From the NCBI GenBank assembly GCA_937873205.1, contig CALMVO010000066.1, forward strand, positions 1-53,386: DNA of 53,386 nt, read 5' to 3'. How positions within the stretch are numbered: position 1 is the stretch's first letter; each line of letters opens with the position of its first letter. The DNA is from an uncultured Acetobacteraceae bacterium (lineage in GTDB: Bacteria > Pseudomonadota > Alphaproteobacteria > Acetobacterales > Acetobacteraceae). The position numbers and the translations under genes are program-made. This document shows, piece after piece, positions 9,653-18,582 of this stretch. A model generated the notes under the pieces. The model did not search any database, was not told where the DNA came from, and was given only the letters and a program-made list of their open reading frames with translations.

Positions 9653-9673
9653 GCCCTTGATCGAGGAGATGGG

Positions 9674-9970
9674 ATGACCAAGTCGGAACTGATCGCCGAG
9701 TTGGCATCCGCCAATCCCCACCTGCTCAGCCGGGACGTCGAGCTGATCGTCTCCACAATCTTCGACGAGGTGACCGCGGCGCTCTCGCGCGGCGAGCGCG
9801 TCGAGCTGCGCGGCTTCGGCGCGTTTACCGTAAAGCAGCGCGACGCCCGCACCGGACGCAACCCCCGGACCGGCGAGCCGGTCGCGGTCGACGAGAAGGT
9901 GGTGCCGTTCTTCAAGGCCGGGAAGGAGCTGCGCGAGCGCGTCAACCAGCGCACGCCCAGGCGACCCTGA
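9674..9970 (+). CDS. ihfB: Integration host factor subunit beta
   Basis: A 98-residue HU/IHF-family DNA-bending protein. It begins [18 protein letters not shown] and has the core [16 protein letters not shown] and the DNA-contacting arm [12 protein letters not shown], whose Arg-Asn-Pro-x-Thr-Gly is the intercalating-proline loop. A strong ribosome binding site (GAGGAG) precedes the ATG. IHF-beta is favoured over HU because of the length and the location directly downstream of sppA. The alpha subunit is not in the window. Confidence 0.92.
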   Translation: MTKSELIAELASANPHLLSRDVELIVSTIFDEVTAALSRGERVELRGFGAFTVKQRDARTGRNPRTGEPVAVDEKVVPFFKAGKELRERVNQRTPRRP

Positions 9971-10072
9971 TCCTGATCCTGGCCCCGGCCTCGATCCCCA
10001 CCGCCCGTTAGCCGGGAATTAACGCCGGTCGCCCAGGATGCCGTCTGCACGAGCGACGGAAGCGGGAGCCGG

Positions 10073-11176
10073 ATGGCCAAGAGACCTGGCAAGGGCGGCA
10101 AGGGCGGCAAAAGCGAGGGCACCACCATCGTCATCCGGCGCGTGGAGGAGGTCACCGGCGGCCACCATGGCGGCGCGTGGAAGGTCGCCTACGCCGACTT
10201 CGTCACGGCCATGATGGCGTTCTTCCTGCTGATGTGGCTGCTCAACGCCACCACCGAGCAGCAGCGCCGCGGCATCGCCGCGTACTTCAGCCCGCTCGCC
10301 AGCGTCGAGAACGGTTACTCCGGCGCCGGCCTGGTGCCGGGCGGCGTCAGCCCGTTCGACAAGGGCACCAGCCTGGTGAACAAGGGCACCGGCACGCCGC
10401 CGGCCCTCACACCGCCATCGCCGGTGCCGGCCCAGGCGCCGGCACCGCCCTCCGCCGACGGCGACGGCACGACCGCCAACCCCGACAGCGACGACGACGA
10501 TCCGTCCGGCGGTCCCAAGGATCCGTCGACGGCCGCCGGTCGCGATGCCTCCGGTGCTGCCACCAGCCATGATGCCGCCGGCGCGGCCGCGACCGCGGCG
10601 GCGCAGGCGCTCGGCGCGGTGACCGAGCAGACCAGGCTTGCCGGTGCGGCCGAGCAGATCCGCCGGCTGGTGGCGGCCGATCCGGCGCTGGCCGGCGTCG
10701 CCGGCCAGATGGCCATCGACGTCACTTCGGAGGGCCTGCGCATCCAGATCATGGATCGGGACGGCCAGCCGATGTTCGATCGCGGCGCCACCACACTGAA
10801 TGCGCGCGCGGCGGCGCTGCTCGGCAAGGTGGCGCCGTTCCTGGCCACCCTGCCCGAGCCGGTCTCGATCGGCGGCTATACTGACGGCGCGGCCTGGGCG
10901 CCCGGCACCGCGACCAACTGGACGCTCTCGGCGGGCCGCGCCAACGCCGCGCGAGACCTGCTGGTCGGCGCCGGCCTGCCCGACACCCGTATCACCGACG
11001 TCACCGGCTTCGCCGACCGGCACCTGCTGCTGCCCGCGGACCCGCTCTCCAGCGCCAACCGCCGCGTGGTGCTGACGCTGCGCCGGCAGTATCCGGTCGT
11101 GTCCGCGCCCGTCCCCGTCCTCGCCCGTGCCGGGGCGCCCGCGGCGTCGGCGCCGGCCGCGTCGCCGGCAGGCTGA
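10073..11176 (+). CDS. motB: Flagellar motor stator protein MotB
   Basis: The peptidoglycan-anchored stator subunit of the flagellar motor. After a Lys/Gly-rich N-terminus and the motif GGAWKVAYADFVTAMMAFF, the single membrane helix carries Asp42, the proton-path residue. A long Pro/Asp/Ala-rich linker (about 105-185) leads to an OmpA-like domain (about 220-345), with NWTLSAGRANAARDLL contacting the cell wall. The tail is Ala/Pro-rich. motA follows after 6 bases, the reverse of the enteric motA-motB order. No other flagellar gene is in the window. Confidence 0.92.
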   Translation: MAKRPGKGGKGGKSEGTTIVIRRVEEVTGGHHGGAWKVAYADFVTAMMAFFLLMWLLNATTEQQRRGIAAYFSPLASVENGYSGAGLVPGGVSPFDKGTSLVNKGTGTPPALTPPSPVPAQAPAPPSADGDGTTANPDSDDDDPSGGPKDPSTAAGRDASGAATSHDAAGAAATAAAQALGAVTEQTRLAGAAEQIRRLVAADPALAGVAGQMAIDVTSEGLRIQIMDRDGQPMFDRGATTLNARAAALLGKVAPFLATLPEPVSIGGYTDGAAWAPGTATNWTLSAGRANAARDLLVGAGLPDTRITDVTGFADRHLLLPADPLSSANRRVVLTLRRQYPVVSAPVPVLARAGAPAASAPAASPAG

Positions 11177-11182
11177 GCCGCC

Positions 11183-12049
11183 ATGTTCACCATTGGCGGC
11201 CTCGTGTTCCTGCTGCTCTGCGTGTTCGGCAGCTTCATCGCGTCCGGCGGCGCCATCGGCCCGCTGTTCGCCTCGATGCCGTTCGAGCTGCTCAGCATCC
11301 TGGGCGCTGCCATCGGCACCTTCCTGATGGCCAACTCTCTGCACGACATCAAGCACACCATCGGCGGCTTCAAGAAGGTCCTGAAGGGGCCGGCGTACAA
11401 GAAGGGCGACTACGTCGAGATGCTGAGCCTGCTGTACTTCTTCGTGCGGCTCGCCAGCAGCAAGGGCGCAACCGCGATCGAGCCGCACATCGAGAAGCCC
11501 GAGAGCAGCAGTGCCTTCGCCGCTTTCCCGAAGGTGCTGGCCAACCACCATGCCGGCAGCATGATCTGCGACTACTTCAGAATGGTCGGCATGAACGCCG
11601 ATGACCCGCACCAGCTTGACGACATCATGGCGCGCGAGCTGAAGAAGACGCTGACCGAGGAGCTGCATCCCTGCCACGCGCTCCAGAGCATGTCGGATGC
11701 GCTGCCCGCACTCGGTATCGTCGCCGCCGTGCTAGGCGTCATCAAGACGATGTCCAAGATCAGCGAGCCGCCGGCGGTGCTGGGCGAGATGATCGGCGGT
11801 GCCCTGGTCGGCACCTTCCTGGGCGTGCTGCTGGCCTACGGCATCGTCGCCCCGGTCGCCGCCCGGATGAACGCCGTGGTCTTGGAGGAGTCCAAGTACT
11901 ACGAGCTGATCCGCGCCGTCATCGTCGCCCACCTGCACGGCAACCCGCCGCAGATCAGCATCGAGAGCGGCCGCAAGATGGTTCCCAACGAGCACATGCC
12001 GAGCTTCCAGGAGCTCGAGAGCGCGGTGCAGAACCTTCAGATCGCCTGA
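11183..12049 (+). CDS. motA: Flagellar motor stator protein MotA
   Basis: The ion-channel subunit that pairs with MotB in the inner membrane. The 288-residue length and four membrane segments (about 2-22, 28-48, 172-192, 204-226) fit the family. The region SDALPALGIVAAVLGVIKTM followed by GEMIGGALVGTFLGVLLAYG holds the two conserved pore helices with the family proline. The charged cytoplasmic loop between helices 2 and 3 normally contacts FliG. It is translationally close to motB and converges with the NUDIX gene, overlapping it by 13 bases. Confidence 0.93.
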   Translation: MFTIGGLVFLLLCVFGSFIASGGAIGPLFASMPFELLSILGAAIGTFLMANSLHDIKHTIGGFKKVLKGPAYKKGDYVEMLSLLYFFVRLASSKGATAIEPHIEKPESSSAFAAFPKVLANHHAGSMICDYFRMVGMNADDPHQLDDIMARELKKTLTEELHPCHALQSMSDALPALGIVAAVLGVIKTMSKISEPPAVLGEMIGGALVGTFLGVLLAYGIVAPVAARMNAVVLEESKYYELIRAVIVAHLHGNPPQISIESGRKMVPNEHMPSFQELESAVQNLQIA

Positions 12050-12453
12050 CCGGCCGCCATCCCGGACAGCCGGGCGACGTCGACGCTGAAGCGCGGGTCG
12101 CCCCGGACGAGGCCTGCAACCTCGAACCAGGCCGCGTCCAGCGCATCGTCCGCCGAGGACGGCTCGCCCTGCTGCCAGTCGCACGCGACCGCCAGCAGGA
12201 TGAAGTGCCGCTGCAGCGCCCCGCTCGCATCGCGCTCGAGGATGTCGATCGCGTCCAGCAGCCGGATCGCCCGCGCCTGCACCCCGGTCTCCTCCAGCAG
12301 CTCGCGTTCCGCCGCCGCGAACATGGTCTCGCCTGCCTCGATCCGGCCGCCCGGGCAGGCCCACAGGCCCTGGTCGGGCATGTTTGCGCGACGGATCAGC
12401 AGCACCTCGGGACCGCGCACCACCACGGCCAGCGCCGCCGCGACCGGGGTCAT
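12037..12453 (-). CDS. NUDIX hydrolase
   Basis: Hydrolyses a nucleoside diphosphate linked to another group; the substrate is not predictable. The NUDIX box is complete: GGRIEAGETMFAAAERELLE followed by ETG, giving the G-x5-E-x7-RE-x2-EE-x-G pattern at about residues 36-58. Before it is a typical LLIRRANMPDQGLWACP segment. The length of 138 aa is normal. The ATG overlaps the stop of the upstream methionine sulfoxide reductase (ATGA), so the two genes are translationally coupled; together they suggest damage clean-up. Confidence 0.9.
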   Translation of the reverse strand: MTPVAAALAVVVRGPEVLLIRRANMPDQGLWACPGGRIEAGETMFAAAERELLEETGVQARAIRLLDAIDILERDASGALQRHFILLAVACDWQQGEPSSADDALDAAWFEVAGLVRGDPRFSVDVARLSGMAAGQAI

Positions 12454-12911
12454 GGCGCGTCGAGCGCCCGCACCAGCAGCGCCGCGGCCGCCTCGCACAG
12501 CGTGCGGTCGGCCTCGCCGAACCGGTCCGGCACCGGGCTGTCGACGTCCAGCACACCGAGCAGCCGGCCGTCCCGGATCAGCGGCACCACGATCTCGCTA
12601 CGCGAGGCGGCGTCGCAGGCGATGTGTCCCGGGAACCGGTGCACGTCCGCGACCACAAGAGTCTCGCGTCTGGCGCCGGCGGTGCCGCAGACGCCGCGGC
12701 CGAGCGGGATGCGCACGCAGGCGACCCGTCCCTGGAACGGCCCCAGCACCAGCGTGTCGCCCTGCAGGAAGTAGAAGCCTGCCCAATTCACCTCGGGCAG
12801 GCCGTGGAACAGGATCGCCGCCATGTTGGCGGCGTTGGCGACGAGATCGCGCTCGCCGTCGAACAGGACCGCCAGGGTGTCGAGCAGGTCGCCGGTGGTG
12901 TCGCTCTCCAT
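12450..12911 (-). CDS. msrC: Free methionine-R-sulfoxide reductase (GAF-type, fRMsr)
   Basis: Reduces free methionine-R-sulfoxide with thioredoxin. The 153-residue protein is a lone GAF domain with the three diagnostic cysteines: C65 and C75 in ACVRIPLGRGVCGTA and C99 in GHIACDAAS. These match the catalytic and resolving cysteines of the E. coli YebR/MsrC family. The ATG at 12911 is preferred; an in-frame GTG at 12935 would add eight residues. It overlaps the NUDIX start. Confidence 0.88.
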   Translation of the reverse strand: MESDTTGDLLDTLAVLFDGERDLVANAANMAAILFHGLPEVNWAGFYFLQGDTLVLGPFQGRVACVRIPLGRGVCGTAGARRETLVVADVHRFPGHIACDAASRSEIVVPLIRDGRLLGVLDVDSPVPDRFGEADRTLCEAAAALLVRALDAP

Positions 12912-12958
12912 GCTGACGAGGTCAGCCCCTCCCACGCGGCGGCGACACCTCGGCCCGC

Positions 12959-13315
12959 TCAGCGCACCGTCATCGCCGGCAGCATGACGTGGGTATAGAG
13001 CGTGTGGAACATGAACGAGGTGAGCCCCACCGACAGGATCAGCAGCGGCACGTTCAGCATCAGGGTGAGCGTGTTCCAGCGCTGCGACTCCGAGAAGTCC
13101 AGGTGGAACAGCAGGATCAGCTGGGCGATCACGGTCAGGATCGAGATGAACGAGATCAACGAGACGAGCACGACCGTCGTCCCGGCATGTGCCCGCACCA
13201 GGAGCAGCGACAGTCCCAGCAGGGCCAGCGATAGCGCGTAGCCGGAGATATACTGCACCTCGCTGGCGCCCTTGATCTCGGGATGTTCCCAGGGCTTGAG
13301 ATTGTCGATGCCCAT
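12959..13315 (-). CDS. cyoD: Cytochrome bo3 quinol oxidase subunit IV
   Basis: The small membrane subunit of the quinol oxidase, with 118 residues and three hydrophobic segments (about 24-44, 50-72, 85-108). The motif ISFISILTVIAQLILLFHLD and the following FSESQRWN region are typical of CyoD. The start codon overlaps the stop of cyoC by one base. It is the last gene of the operon; no cyoE (heme O synthase) follows. Confidence 0.92.
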   Translation of the reverse strand: MGIDNLKPWEHPEIKGASEVQYISGYALSLALLGLSLLLVRAHAGTTVVLVSLISFISILTVIAQLILLFHLDFSESQRWNTLTLMLNVPLLILSVGLTSFMFHTLYTHVMLPAMTVR

Positions 13316-13956
13316 CAGACCGAACCCCGCAGGTAGACGAAGGTGAAGACGAAGGTCCAGATCAGCGCCTGGTAGAGCCAGAAGATCTTGAGGTTCGCCA
13401 TCCGGTAGACCACCAGCGCGGTGAGGCCGCTGCGCGCCACCTGAGCCAGCATGACGCCCATCCAGAGCAGGCCGATGGCGATGTGGATGCCGTGCACCGC
13501 GATCAGGGTGAAGAAGATCGACAGGTAGCCGCTGCGCTGCGGCGTGCTGCCCCGCGCCGCCAGCCCCGCCAGCTCCGTCCACTCCATGCCGAGGAAGCCG
13601 ATGCCGATCAGCGCGGAGACCGCCATCCAGGCCATCACCATCCGCGGCCGGTCGCGCTTCAGCGCGATCATGCTGAGGCCGAACGCCAGTACGCTGGTCA
13701 GCAGCACGATCGTCTCGATATAGGCCCGAATCGGCGAGGCGACCTCGGCCGGCGTCGGCCCACCTGCGATGCTGGTGTTGTAGGTCAGCACCTCGTAGGC
13801 GGTGAAAAGGGCTGCGAAGATCAGCGAATCGCTCAGCATGTAGAGCCAGAAGCCGAGCAGGCGCGTGCTGATGATGTCGTGCTCGTGATCCGACTCGGCC
13901 CAGAGCACGGCCTTCGACGGATCCGAGCCCTGGCCGTGCCCCGAGGTCGTGCTCAT
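13315..13956 (-). CDS. cyoC: Cytochrome bo3 quinol oxidase subunit III
   Basis: The 213-residue subunit III with five membrane segments. Diagnostic stretches are LGFWLYMLSDSLIFAALFTA, the glutamate in GMEWTEL and HGIHIAIGLLW. The ATG overlaps the stop of cyoB in an ATGA arrangement. Subunit III stabilises the oxidase; it carries no redox centre. Confidence 0.95.
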   Translation of the reverse strand: MSTTSGHGQGSDPSKAVLWAESDHEHDIISTRLLGFWLYMLSDSLIFAALFTAYEVLTYNTSIAGGPTPAEVASPIRAYIETIVLLTSVLAFGLSMIALKRDRPRMVMAWMAVSALIGIGFLGMEWTELAGLAARGSTPQRSGYLSIFFTLIAVHGIHIAIGLLWMGVMLAQVARSGLTALVVYRMANLKIFWLYQALIWTFVFTFVYLRGSV

Positions 13957-16031
13957 GCGCGTGGCTTCACGGCGAATGCCATGACCCCGTCGCCCAGCAC
14001 GTTGTCGGCGTTCTGACGCCGCTTGCGACGAGATGCCTGCTCGGTCCGGCGCACGGCGTCGGCCGGGATCACGGTTCCGGTGGTGCCGCCGAACGAGCGG
14101 ATGATGATGATGATGAACACCGCGGCCAGCGAGACCGCCGCCAGCCACCAGATCCGCCAGACCATCGCGAAGCCGAAGCCGGCGGTCGCGATGCCCAGGA
14201 ACATCGGCACCGGCGTGTTGAGTGGGACCTCGATGTCCTCGTAATGCTCCGGCAGCATGTCGGCCAGGCCGTTGTCACGCCGCCAGGCCCACTCGTCGCG
14301 CGCGTTGACGTGCGGGATGACCGCGAAGTTGTAGGCCGGCACCGGCGAGTGCGTCATCCACTCGAGGCTGCGCGTGGTGCCCCAGGCGTCCACATCGACC
14401 AGGTTGTGCGCGCGGTTCCGGACGCTGACCACGATCTGGTAGATGAAGGCGGCGATCGAGCCGCAATAGAGCAGGATGCCGAACTCCTCGACGATCATCA
14501 GCGGCCGCCAGCTTGCGTAGGGGATGTAGGCCAGGCGGCGCGGCATGCCGTCGAAGCCAAGCCCGAACATCGCGGTGAACACGGTGAAGGTGCCGGCCAT
14601 GAACAGCCAGAACACCAGCTGGCCGCTGGCCTCATCCAGCTTGAAGCCGGTCGCCTTCGGAAACCAGAAGGTGATGCCGGCCACCGAGGCGAAGATCGTC
14701 ACCATGGCCACGCAGTGGAAGTGCGCGATCACGAATACCGTGTTGTGCGTCATGTAGTTGATGGCCGGGATCGCCAGCATCATGCCGGTCAGGCCACCTA
14801 TCAGCTGCATGAAGATCGCCGAGACCGCCCACAGCATCGGCGTGGTGAAGGTGAGCCGGCCGCGGAACATGGTGAAGGCCCAGTTGAACACCTTCACGCC
14901 GGTCGGGATCGACACCAGCATGGTCGAGATGCTGTAGAACACGTTGACGATCGGGCCGGCGCCCATGGTGAAGAAGTGGTGCAGCCAGACGGTCCAGGAG
15001 ATGCAGCCGATGCTCAGCGTGGCGGCGACCATCACGGTATAGCCGAACAGCGGCTTCTCGGAAAAGGTCGGGATTATCTCCGACATCATGCCCCAGGCCG
15101 GGAGGATGATGAAGTACACCTCCGGATGGCCCCAGATCCAGAACAGGTCGGTGTAGAGCATGAAGTTGCCGCCGAACCCGGTCGTGAAGAAGTGCGTGCC
15201 GATGTAGCGGTCGAGCAGCAGCAGGCCGAGCGCCACGCCCAGCACCGGGAAGGCGGTGAGACCGATGACGTTGGTGGTCAGCGCCGTCCAGGTGAACAGC
15301 GGCAGGCGGAACCACGTCATGCCCGGCGCCCGCATCTTGATGATGGTGGCGATGATGTTCACCGCCCCCAGCGTGGTGCCGATGCTGCCGATCTCGAGCG
15401 CCCAGGCCCAGTAGTCGACGCCGACGTCGGGGCTGTAGGACATCTCGGTGAGCGGGGTGAGACCGACCCAGCCGGCCTGGCTGAAGTCGCCCACGAACAG
15501 GGAGAGCATCACAAGCCCGGCCCCCACCGCGGTCATCCACAGCGCCACCGAGTTCAGGTACGGGAACGCCATGTCGCGGGCGCCGATCTGCAGCGGCAGC
15601 AGGTAGTTCATGAACCCGGCCAGGATCGGGGTCGCCGCGAAGATCAGCATGATGGTGCCGTGCGAGCCGTAGACCTGGTCGTAGTGGTAGGGCGGCAGGT
15701 AGCCGTGCTCCGCACCCAGGTAGCCGGGCGAGGCCGGTCCCGCGGCCATCACCTGCTGCGTGCGCATCATCACCGCGTCGATGAAGCCGCGGAACAGCAG
15801 CACGCCGCCGACGATCAGGTACATGATGCCGATGCGCTTGTGGTCGACGCTGGTCAGCCAGTCGCGCCACAGGATGCCCCATCCCCTGTAGTAGGTCAGC
15901 AGGCCGATGATGATGACGGCGAGCGTGGCGGCGAACGCGAAGGCGCCAAACACGATCGGGCTGTCGAACGGGATCTCCTGCAGCGTCAGCCGGCCCAGAA
16001 GCGGGGTCCAGGGTCCTTGAAGGTCAACCAT
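13953..16031 (-). CDS. cyoB: Cytochrome bo3 quinol oxidase subunit I
   Basis: The catalytic subunit (692 aa), which reduces oxygen to water with quinol electrons and pumps protons. The binuclear-centre motif WGHPEVYF supplies a CuB His and the cross-linked Tyr, LHHFFTMG gives the two other CuB His, and VIAHFHCV gives the heme ligands. The N-terminal extension with VDHKRIGIMYL and the two extra terminal membrane helices match CyoB rather than an aa3 oxidase subunit. It starts one base overlapping the cyoA stop (TGATG), so the operon is tightly coupled. Confidence 0.96.
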   Translation of the reverse strand: MVDLQGPWTPLLGRLTLQEIPFDSPIVFGAFAFAATLAVIIIGLLTYYRGWGILWRDWLTSVDHKRIGIMYLIVGGVLLFRGFIDAVMMRTQQVMAAGPASPGYLGAEHGYLPPYHYDQVYGSHGTIMLIFAATPILAGFMNYLLPLQIGARDMAFPYLNSVALWMTAVGAGLVMLSLFVGDFSQAGWVGLTPLTEMSYSPDVGVDYWAWALEIGSIGTTLGAVNIIATIIKMRAPGMTWFRLPLFTWTALTTNVIGLTAFPVLGVALGLLLLDRYIGTHFFTTGFGGNFMLYTDLFWIWGHPEVYFIILPAWGMMSEIIPTFSEKPLFGYTVMVAATLSIGCISWTVWLHHFFTMGAGPIVNVFYSISTMLVSIPTGVKVFNWAFTMFRGRLTFTTPMLWAVSAIFMQLIGGLTGMMLAIPAINYMTHNTVFVIAHFHCVAMVTIFASVAGITFWFPKATGFKLDEASGQLVFWLFMAGTFTVFTAMFGLGFDGMPRRLAYIPYASWRPLMIVEEFGILLYCGSIAAFIYQIVVSVRNRAHNLVDVDAWGTTRSLEWMTHSPVPAYNFAVIPHVNARDEWAWRRDNGLADMLPEHYEDIEVPLNTPVPMFLGIATAGFGFAMVWRIWWLAAVSLAAVFIIIIIRSFGGTTGTVIPADAVRRTEQASRRKRRQNADNVLGDGVMAFAVKPRA

Positions 16032-16954
16032 CAGTTCGACATTCCTGGCTCGCTATGGGACAGGGCGGCATCCGATCCGGGCTGCCGCCGTCCGTTCTGG
16101 TAGGAGGCCTTCTTCTCGGTGTAGAGCGACGGCGTCGGATAGGCCTTGCCGGCCATCACGTTCTGGATGACGCGGCCGAACAGCCCCTCGTCCACGTCGG
16201 AGAAGTAGATCCGCTTGCCGCTGCTGTTGATGGTGGGCGTCGCGAAGCTGTCGAACGCCGCCTGGTCGAGATGCAGTGGCGATTGCGCCACCGTGCCCAC
16301 CCAGCGGTCGAAGTCGGCCCGCGAGACGACGTGGGTCTTGAACTGCATCCACGAGAACCCAGGACCGCTGTAGTCGGCGGCGATCCCCTCATAAGTGCCG
16401 GGCCGGTTGGCGATCAGCGCCTGCTTGGTCAGCATCCCGGGCATGATATCGATCTCGCCGACGAGCTGCGGGATGAACAGGTCGTTCGGCACCGTGGCCG
16501 AGGTCAGGCGGAACCGGACCGGCGTATGCACGGGCACCACGAGCTCGTTCGAGGCGGCGATATGGCGGCCGGGATAGATGAACAGCCACTGCCAGTCCGT
16601 CGAGACGACGTCGACGTCGATGGGCGCACGGTCGGCGTCGGCGCTGGTGCCGGCTGCCATGAGACGCGGATTAAACGGGTCCACCGCGTAGGTGCTGATA
16701 TAGGTGTAGTAGCTGAGGAAGCCCACGATCGCCAGCGGGAAGCCCCAGGAGACGATCTCCACCGGCAACGAGTGGCTCCAGCCCGGCGTGTAGGGCGCCG
16801 TCGAGGTGGACCGGCGATAGCGCCAGATGCACCAGAGCAGGAGCAGCGTCGTCGGCCCGATGATGATCATCATCGCCGCGACGTCGACGAGGATGGACTG
16901 GAAACCGGCCTGGGCGATCGGCCCGCGCGGATGGAACAGCCAGAACTGGCTCAT
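16031..16954 (-). CDS. cyoA: Cytochrome bo3 quinol oxidase subunit II
   Basis: The 307-residue subunit II has two N-terminal membrane helices (about 22-44 and 65-87) and a periplasmic cupredoxin-like domain without the CuA Cys and His ligands, as expected for a quinol oxidase. GPGFSWMQFKTHV matches the family. There is no lipobox before the first helix, unlike E. coli CyoA. The start MSQFWLFHPRGP at 16954 is chosen because the longer frame only adds unrelated basic sequence. It is the first gene of the minus-strand operon. Confidence 0.92.
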   Translation of the reverse strand: MSQFWLFHPRGPIAQAGFQSILVDVAAMMIIIGPTTLLLLWCIWRYRRSTSTAPYTPGWSHSLPVEIVSWGFPLAIVGFLSYYTYISTYAVDPFNPRLMAAGTSADADRAPIDVDVVSTDWQWLFIYPGRHIAASNELVVPVHTPVRFRLTSATVPNDLFIPQLVGEIDIMPGMLTKQALIANRPGTYEGIAADYSGPGFSWMQFKTHVVSRADFDRWVGTVAQSPLHLDQAAFDSFATPTINSSGKRIYFSDVDEGLFGRVIQNVMAGKAYPTPSLYTEKKASYQNGRRQPGSDAALSHSEPGMSN

Positions 16955-17537
16955 GCGCCAGCATCTGGAGAGGGGTGTCGGGACAGGTCGAGCAGGGCGG
17001 TCTCCAGTGCGACGTCTCTTTACATGGCCTTCCATGCCTAACCGGGATCGCCCCGTTGCAATAGTCATAAGAAAGAGAGGATCGGCCATGGCCGGCAACG
17101 GTCACGGAAACGTCGCACTGGCTCGGCACGGCTTCCGGACCCGGCGGCCGCAGGGCCCCGACCCGGCGGGCCTATGAGGTGGCCGGCCATGCGGCCGAGG
17201 TGGCGAACACCCCTCGACCATCACGCGGCGGCCGTCGATAGACAGGCCGACAACCCCAATCCCCTGCTGGAAACGATGCAATTACGCAATGAGGTGCGAG
17301 CGCCCCATGTCCGCCGTCACGCACGAGGCGATCCGAATCGCTGAGCGTCCGAACGCGGCACAGCGGCACGTCCGTCCGAGGCCAAGAACATCGTTAGACG
17401 CGAAGCAACTTCGAAGATCGCGAGATCGTCACAAAAAGACGACATCCATTCGATGGGCCGCTCCGTTGCAGGGGCAGGAGCCACAAGACGTGTCTCCCGA
17501 AACGTTATCATGCACGCCTTTACGGGAAGAACCCATT
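16955..17537. other. Long intergenic region between cyoA and the ferritin-like gene
   Basis: About 580 bases with no convincing large gene. It must contain the divergent promoters of the cyo operon and the ferritin-like gene. An A-rich stretch at about 17060-17080 and the small reading frame at 17088-17177 are the only points of note. I could not identify a confident sigma factor site. Confidence 0.5.
17088..17177 (+). CDS. Possible small protein, 29 aa
   Basis: ATG at 17088 preceded by AGAGAGGA with about 7 bases spacing, a better ribosome binding site than most genes here. The product is basic (MAGNGHGNVALARHGF, then RTRRPQGPDP) with no recognisable domain. It may be a regulatory leader, a small protein, or chance. 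Confidence 0.2.
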   Translation: MAGNGHGNVALARHGFRTRRPQGPDPAGL

Positions 17538-18428
17538 ATGCAGCAGGAAGATAGCCTACAAACCCCGAGTTCGTCCTCTCGCCGTTCCCTCCTCGGTCGC
17601 GCCAGTGTCGGCGCTCTGGCCGCGGGGGTGCTGGCGACCGGGATGGGCCGCGCGTCCCCGGCCGAGGCGGCGACCACCGACATCGACGTCGGTATCCTGA
17701 ACTTCGCGCTCAATCTGGAATATCTCGAAGGCGAGTACTATAATCGGGGCGTCAGCGGCCTGGGCCTGACCAACATCGGGACGCCCGGCACCATCATCGG
17801 CGGCAGCCCGGTCCCGTTCAATGATCCGACCCTGCAGAAGCTGTTCGCCGACATCGCCAACGACGAGGCCAGTCACGTCGCCTTCCTGCGTGCCAGCCTC
17901 GGGACCGCCGCGGTTCCCGAACCCGACATCGACTTCACCGACACCTTTCTGAGCCTCGGCCAGGCGATCGGGTTGCCGGGCTTCAATCCGTTCGCGGACG
18001 AGGTGAGTTTCCTGCTTGGCGCCTTCGTTTTCGAGGATATCGGCGTCACGGCCTATAACGGCGCCGCACCGTTGATCACGAGCAGTGCCTACCTTGGTGC
18101 GGCGGCCAGCATTCTCGCGATCGAGGGCTACCATGCGGGCGCGATCCGCAGCGCACTCTACCAGGCCAACTACGCGGTCTATACCGATCGCATCGCCGCA
18201 ATTCGCGCTGCGTTCTCCGGTATTGGTCCGGGCACGAGCGTGCCGGCCGACGATGCTGGCGACGATGGCCCGAACGGCACGGTCAATCTCGCGCCGACCG
18301 ACACGAACTCGCTCGCCTTCGCCCGCACGCCGGCGCAGGTGCTCGCCATCGTGTTCGGCGGCGGCACGACCAGCGGCGGCTTCTTCCCGAACGGCATCCA
18401 GGGGATGTTCACGTCCTCGGCGAGCTGA
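17538..18428 (+). CDS. Exported ferritin-like domain protein
   Basis: A 296-residue protein with a twin-arginine signal (SRRSLLGRASVGALAAG, cleavage near SPAEA at about residue 44) followed by a ferritin-like four-helix domain. Candidate metal ligands are spaced as in such domains: LEYLEGEYYNRG, ANDEASHVAFL, FVFEDIGVTAYNG and AIEGYHAGAIR. It resembles the ferritin-like/desiccation-related (PCC13-62) group. The C-terminal segment ends with an FGGGTTSGGFFPNG-type motif common to the family. Tat export suits a protein folded or metallated before export. The role is inferred: metal or oxidative stress handling outside the cytoplasm. Confidence 0.8.
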   Translation: MQQEDSLQTPSSSSRRSLLGRASVGALAAGVLATGMGRASPAEAATTDIDVGILNFALNLEYLEGEYYNRGVSGLGLTNIGTPGTIIGGSPVPFNDPTLQKLFADIANDEASHVAFLRASLGTAAVPEPDIDFTDTFLSLGQAIGLPGFNPFADEVSFLLGAFVFEDIGVTAYNGAAPLITSSAYLGAAASILAIEGYHAGAIRSALYQANYAVYTDRIAAIRAAFSGIGPGTSVPADDAGDDGPNGTVNLAPTDTNSLAFARTPAQVLAIVFGGGTTSGGFFPNGIQGMFTSSAS

Positions 18429-18582
18429 AACGAGGATGGGTGACCGGCCACACGGTGTGGCCGGTCACCCACCGCAGCGCCTCCAGGTCCGTGGCCGCAA
18501 CGACGGTGCGGCTACCCCGAGCCAGCGGAGCAGGTCCGTCGCCGGCCGAAGGGGAGCCTTTTCAATTACCCTTCTCAAGACC

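Noticed and set aside
12911-12935. GTG start at 12935 for the methionine sulfoxide reductase
   Set aside because: It adds eight residues without family similarity; the ATG at 12911 opens the GAF domain directly.
14244-16103. A 619-aa open frame antisense to cyoB
   Set aside because: It is a shadow of the GC-rich cyoB codons. It shows low-complexity Arg/His/Asp composition, no motif, and the real gene lies on the other strand.
17200-17400. EcfG-type promoter (GGAAC and CGTT) before the ferritin-like gene
   Set aside because: Only partial matches such as ggaaac and catcgtta were found with wrong spacing.
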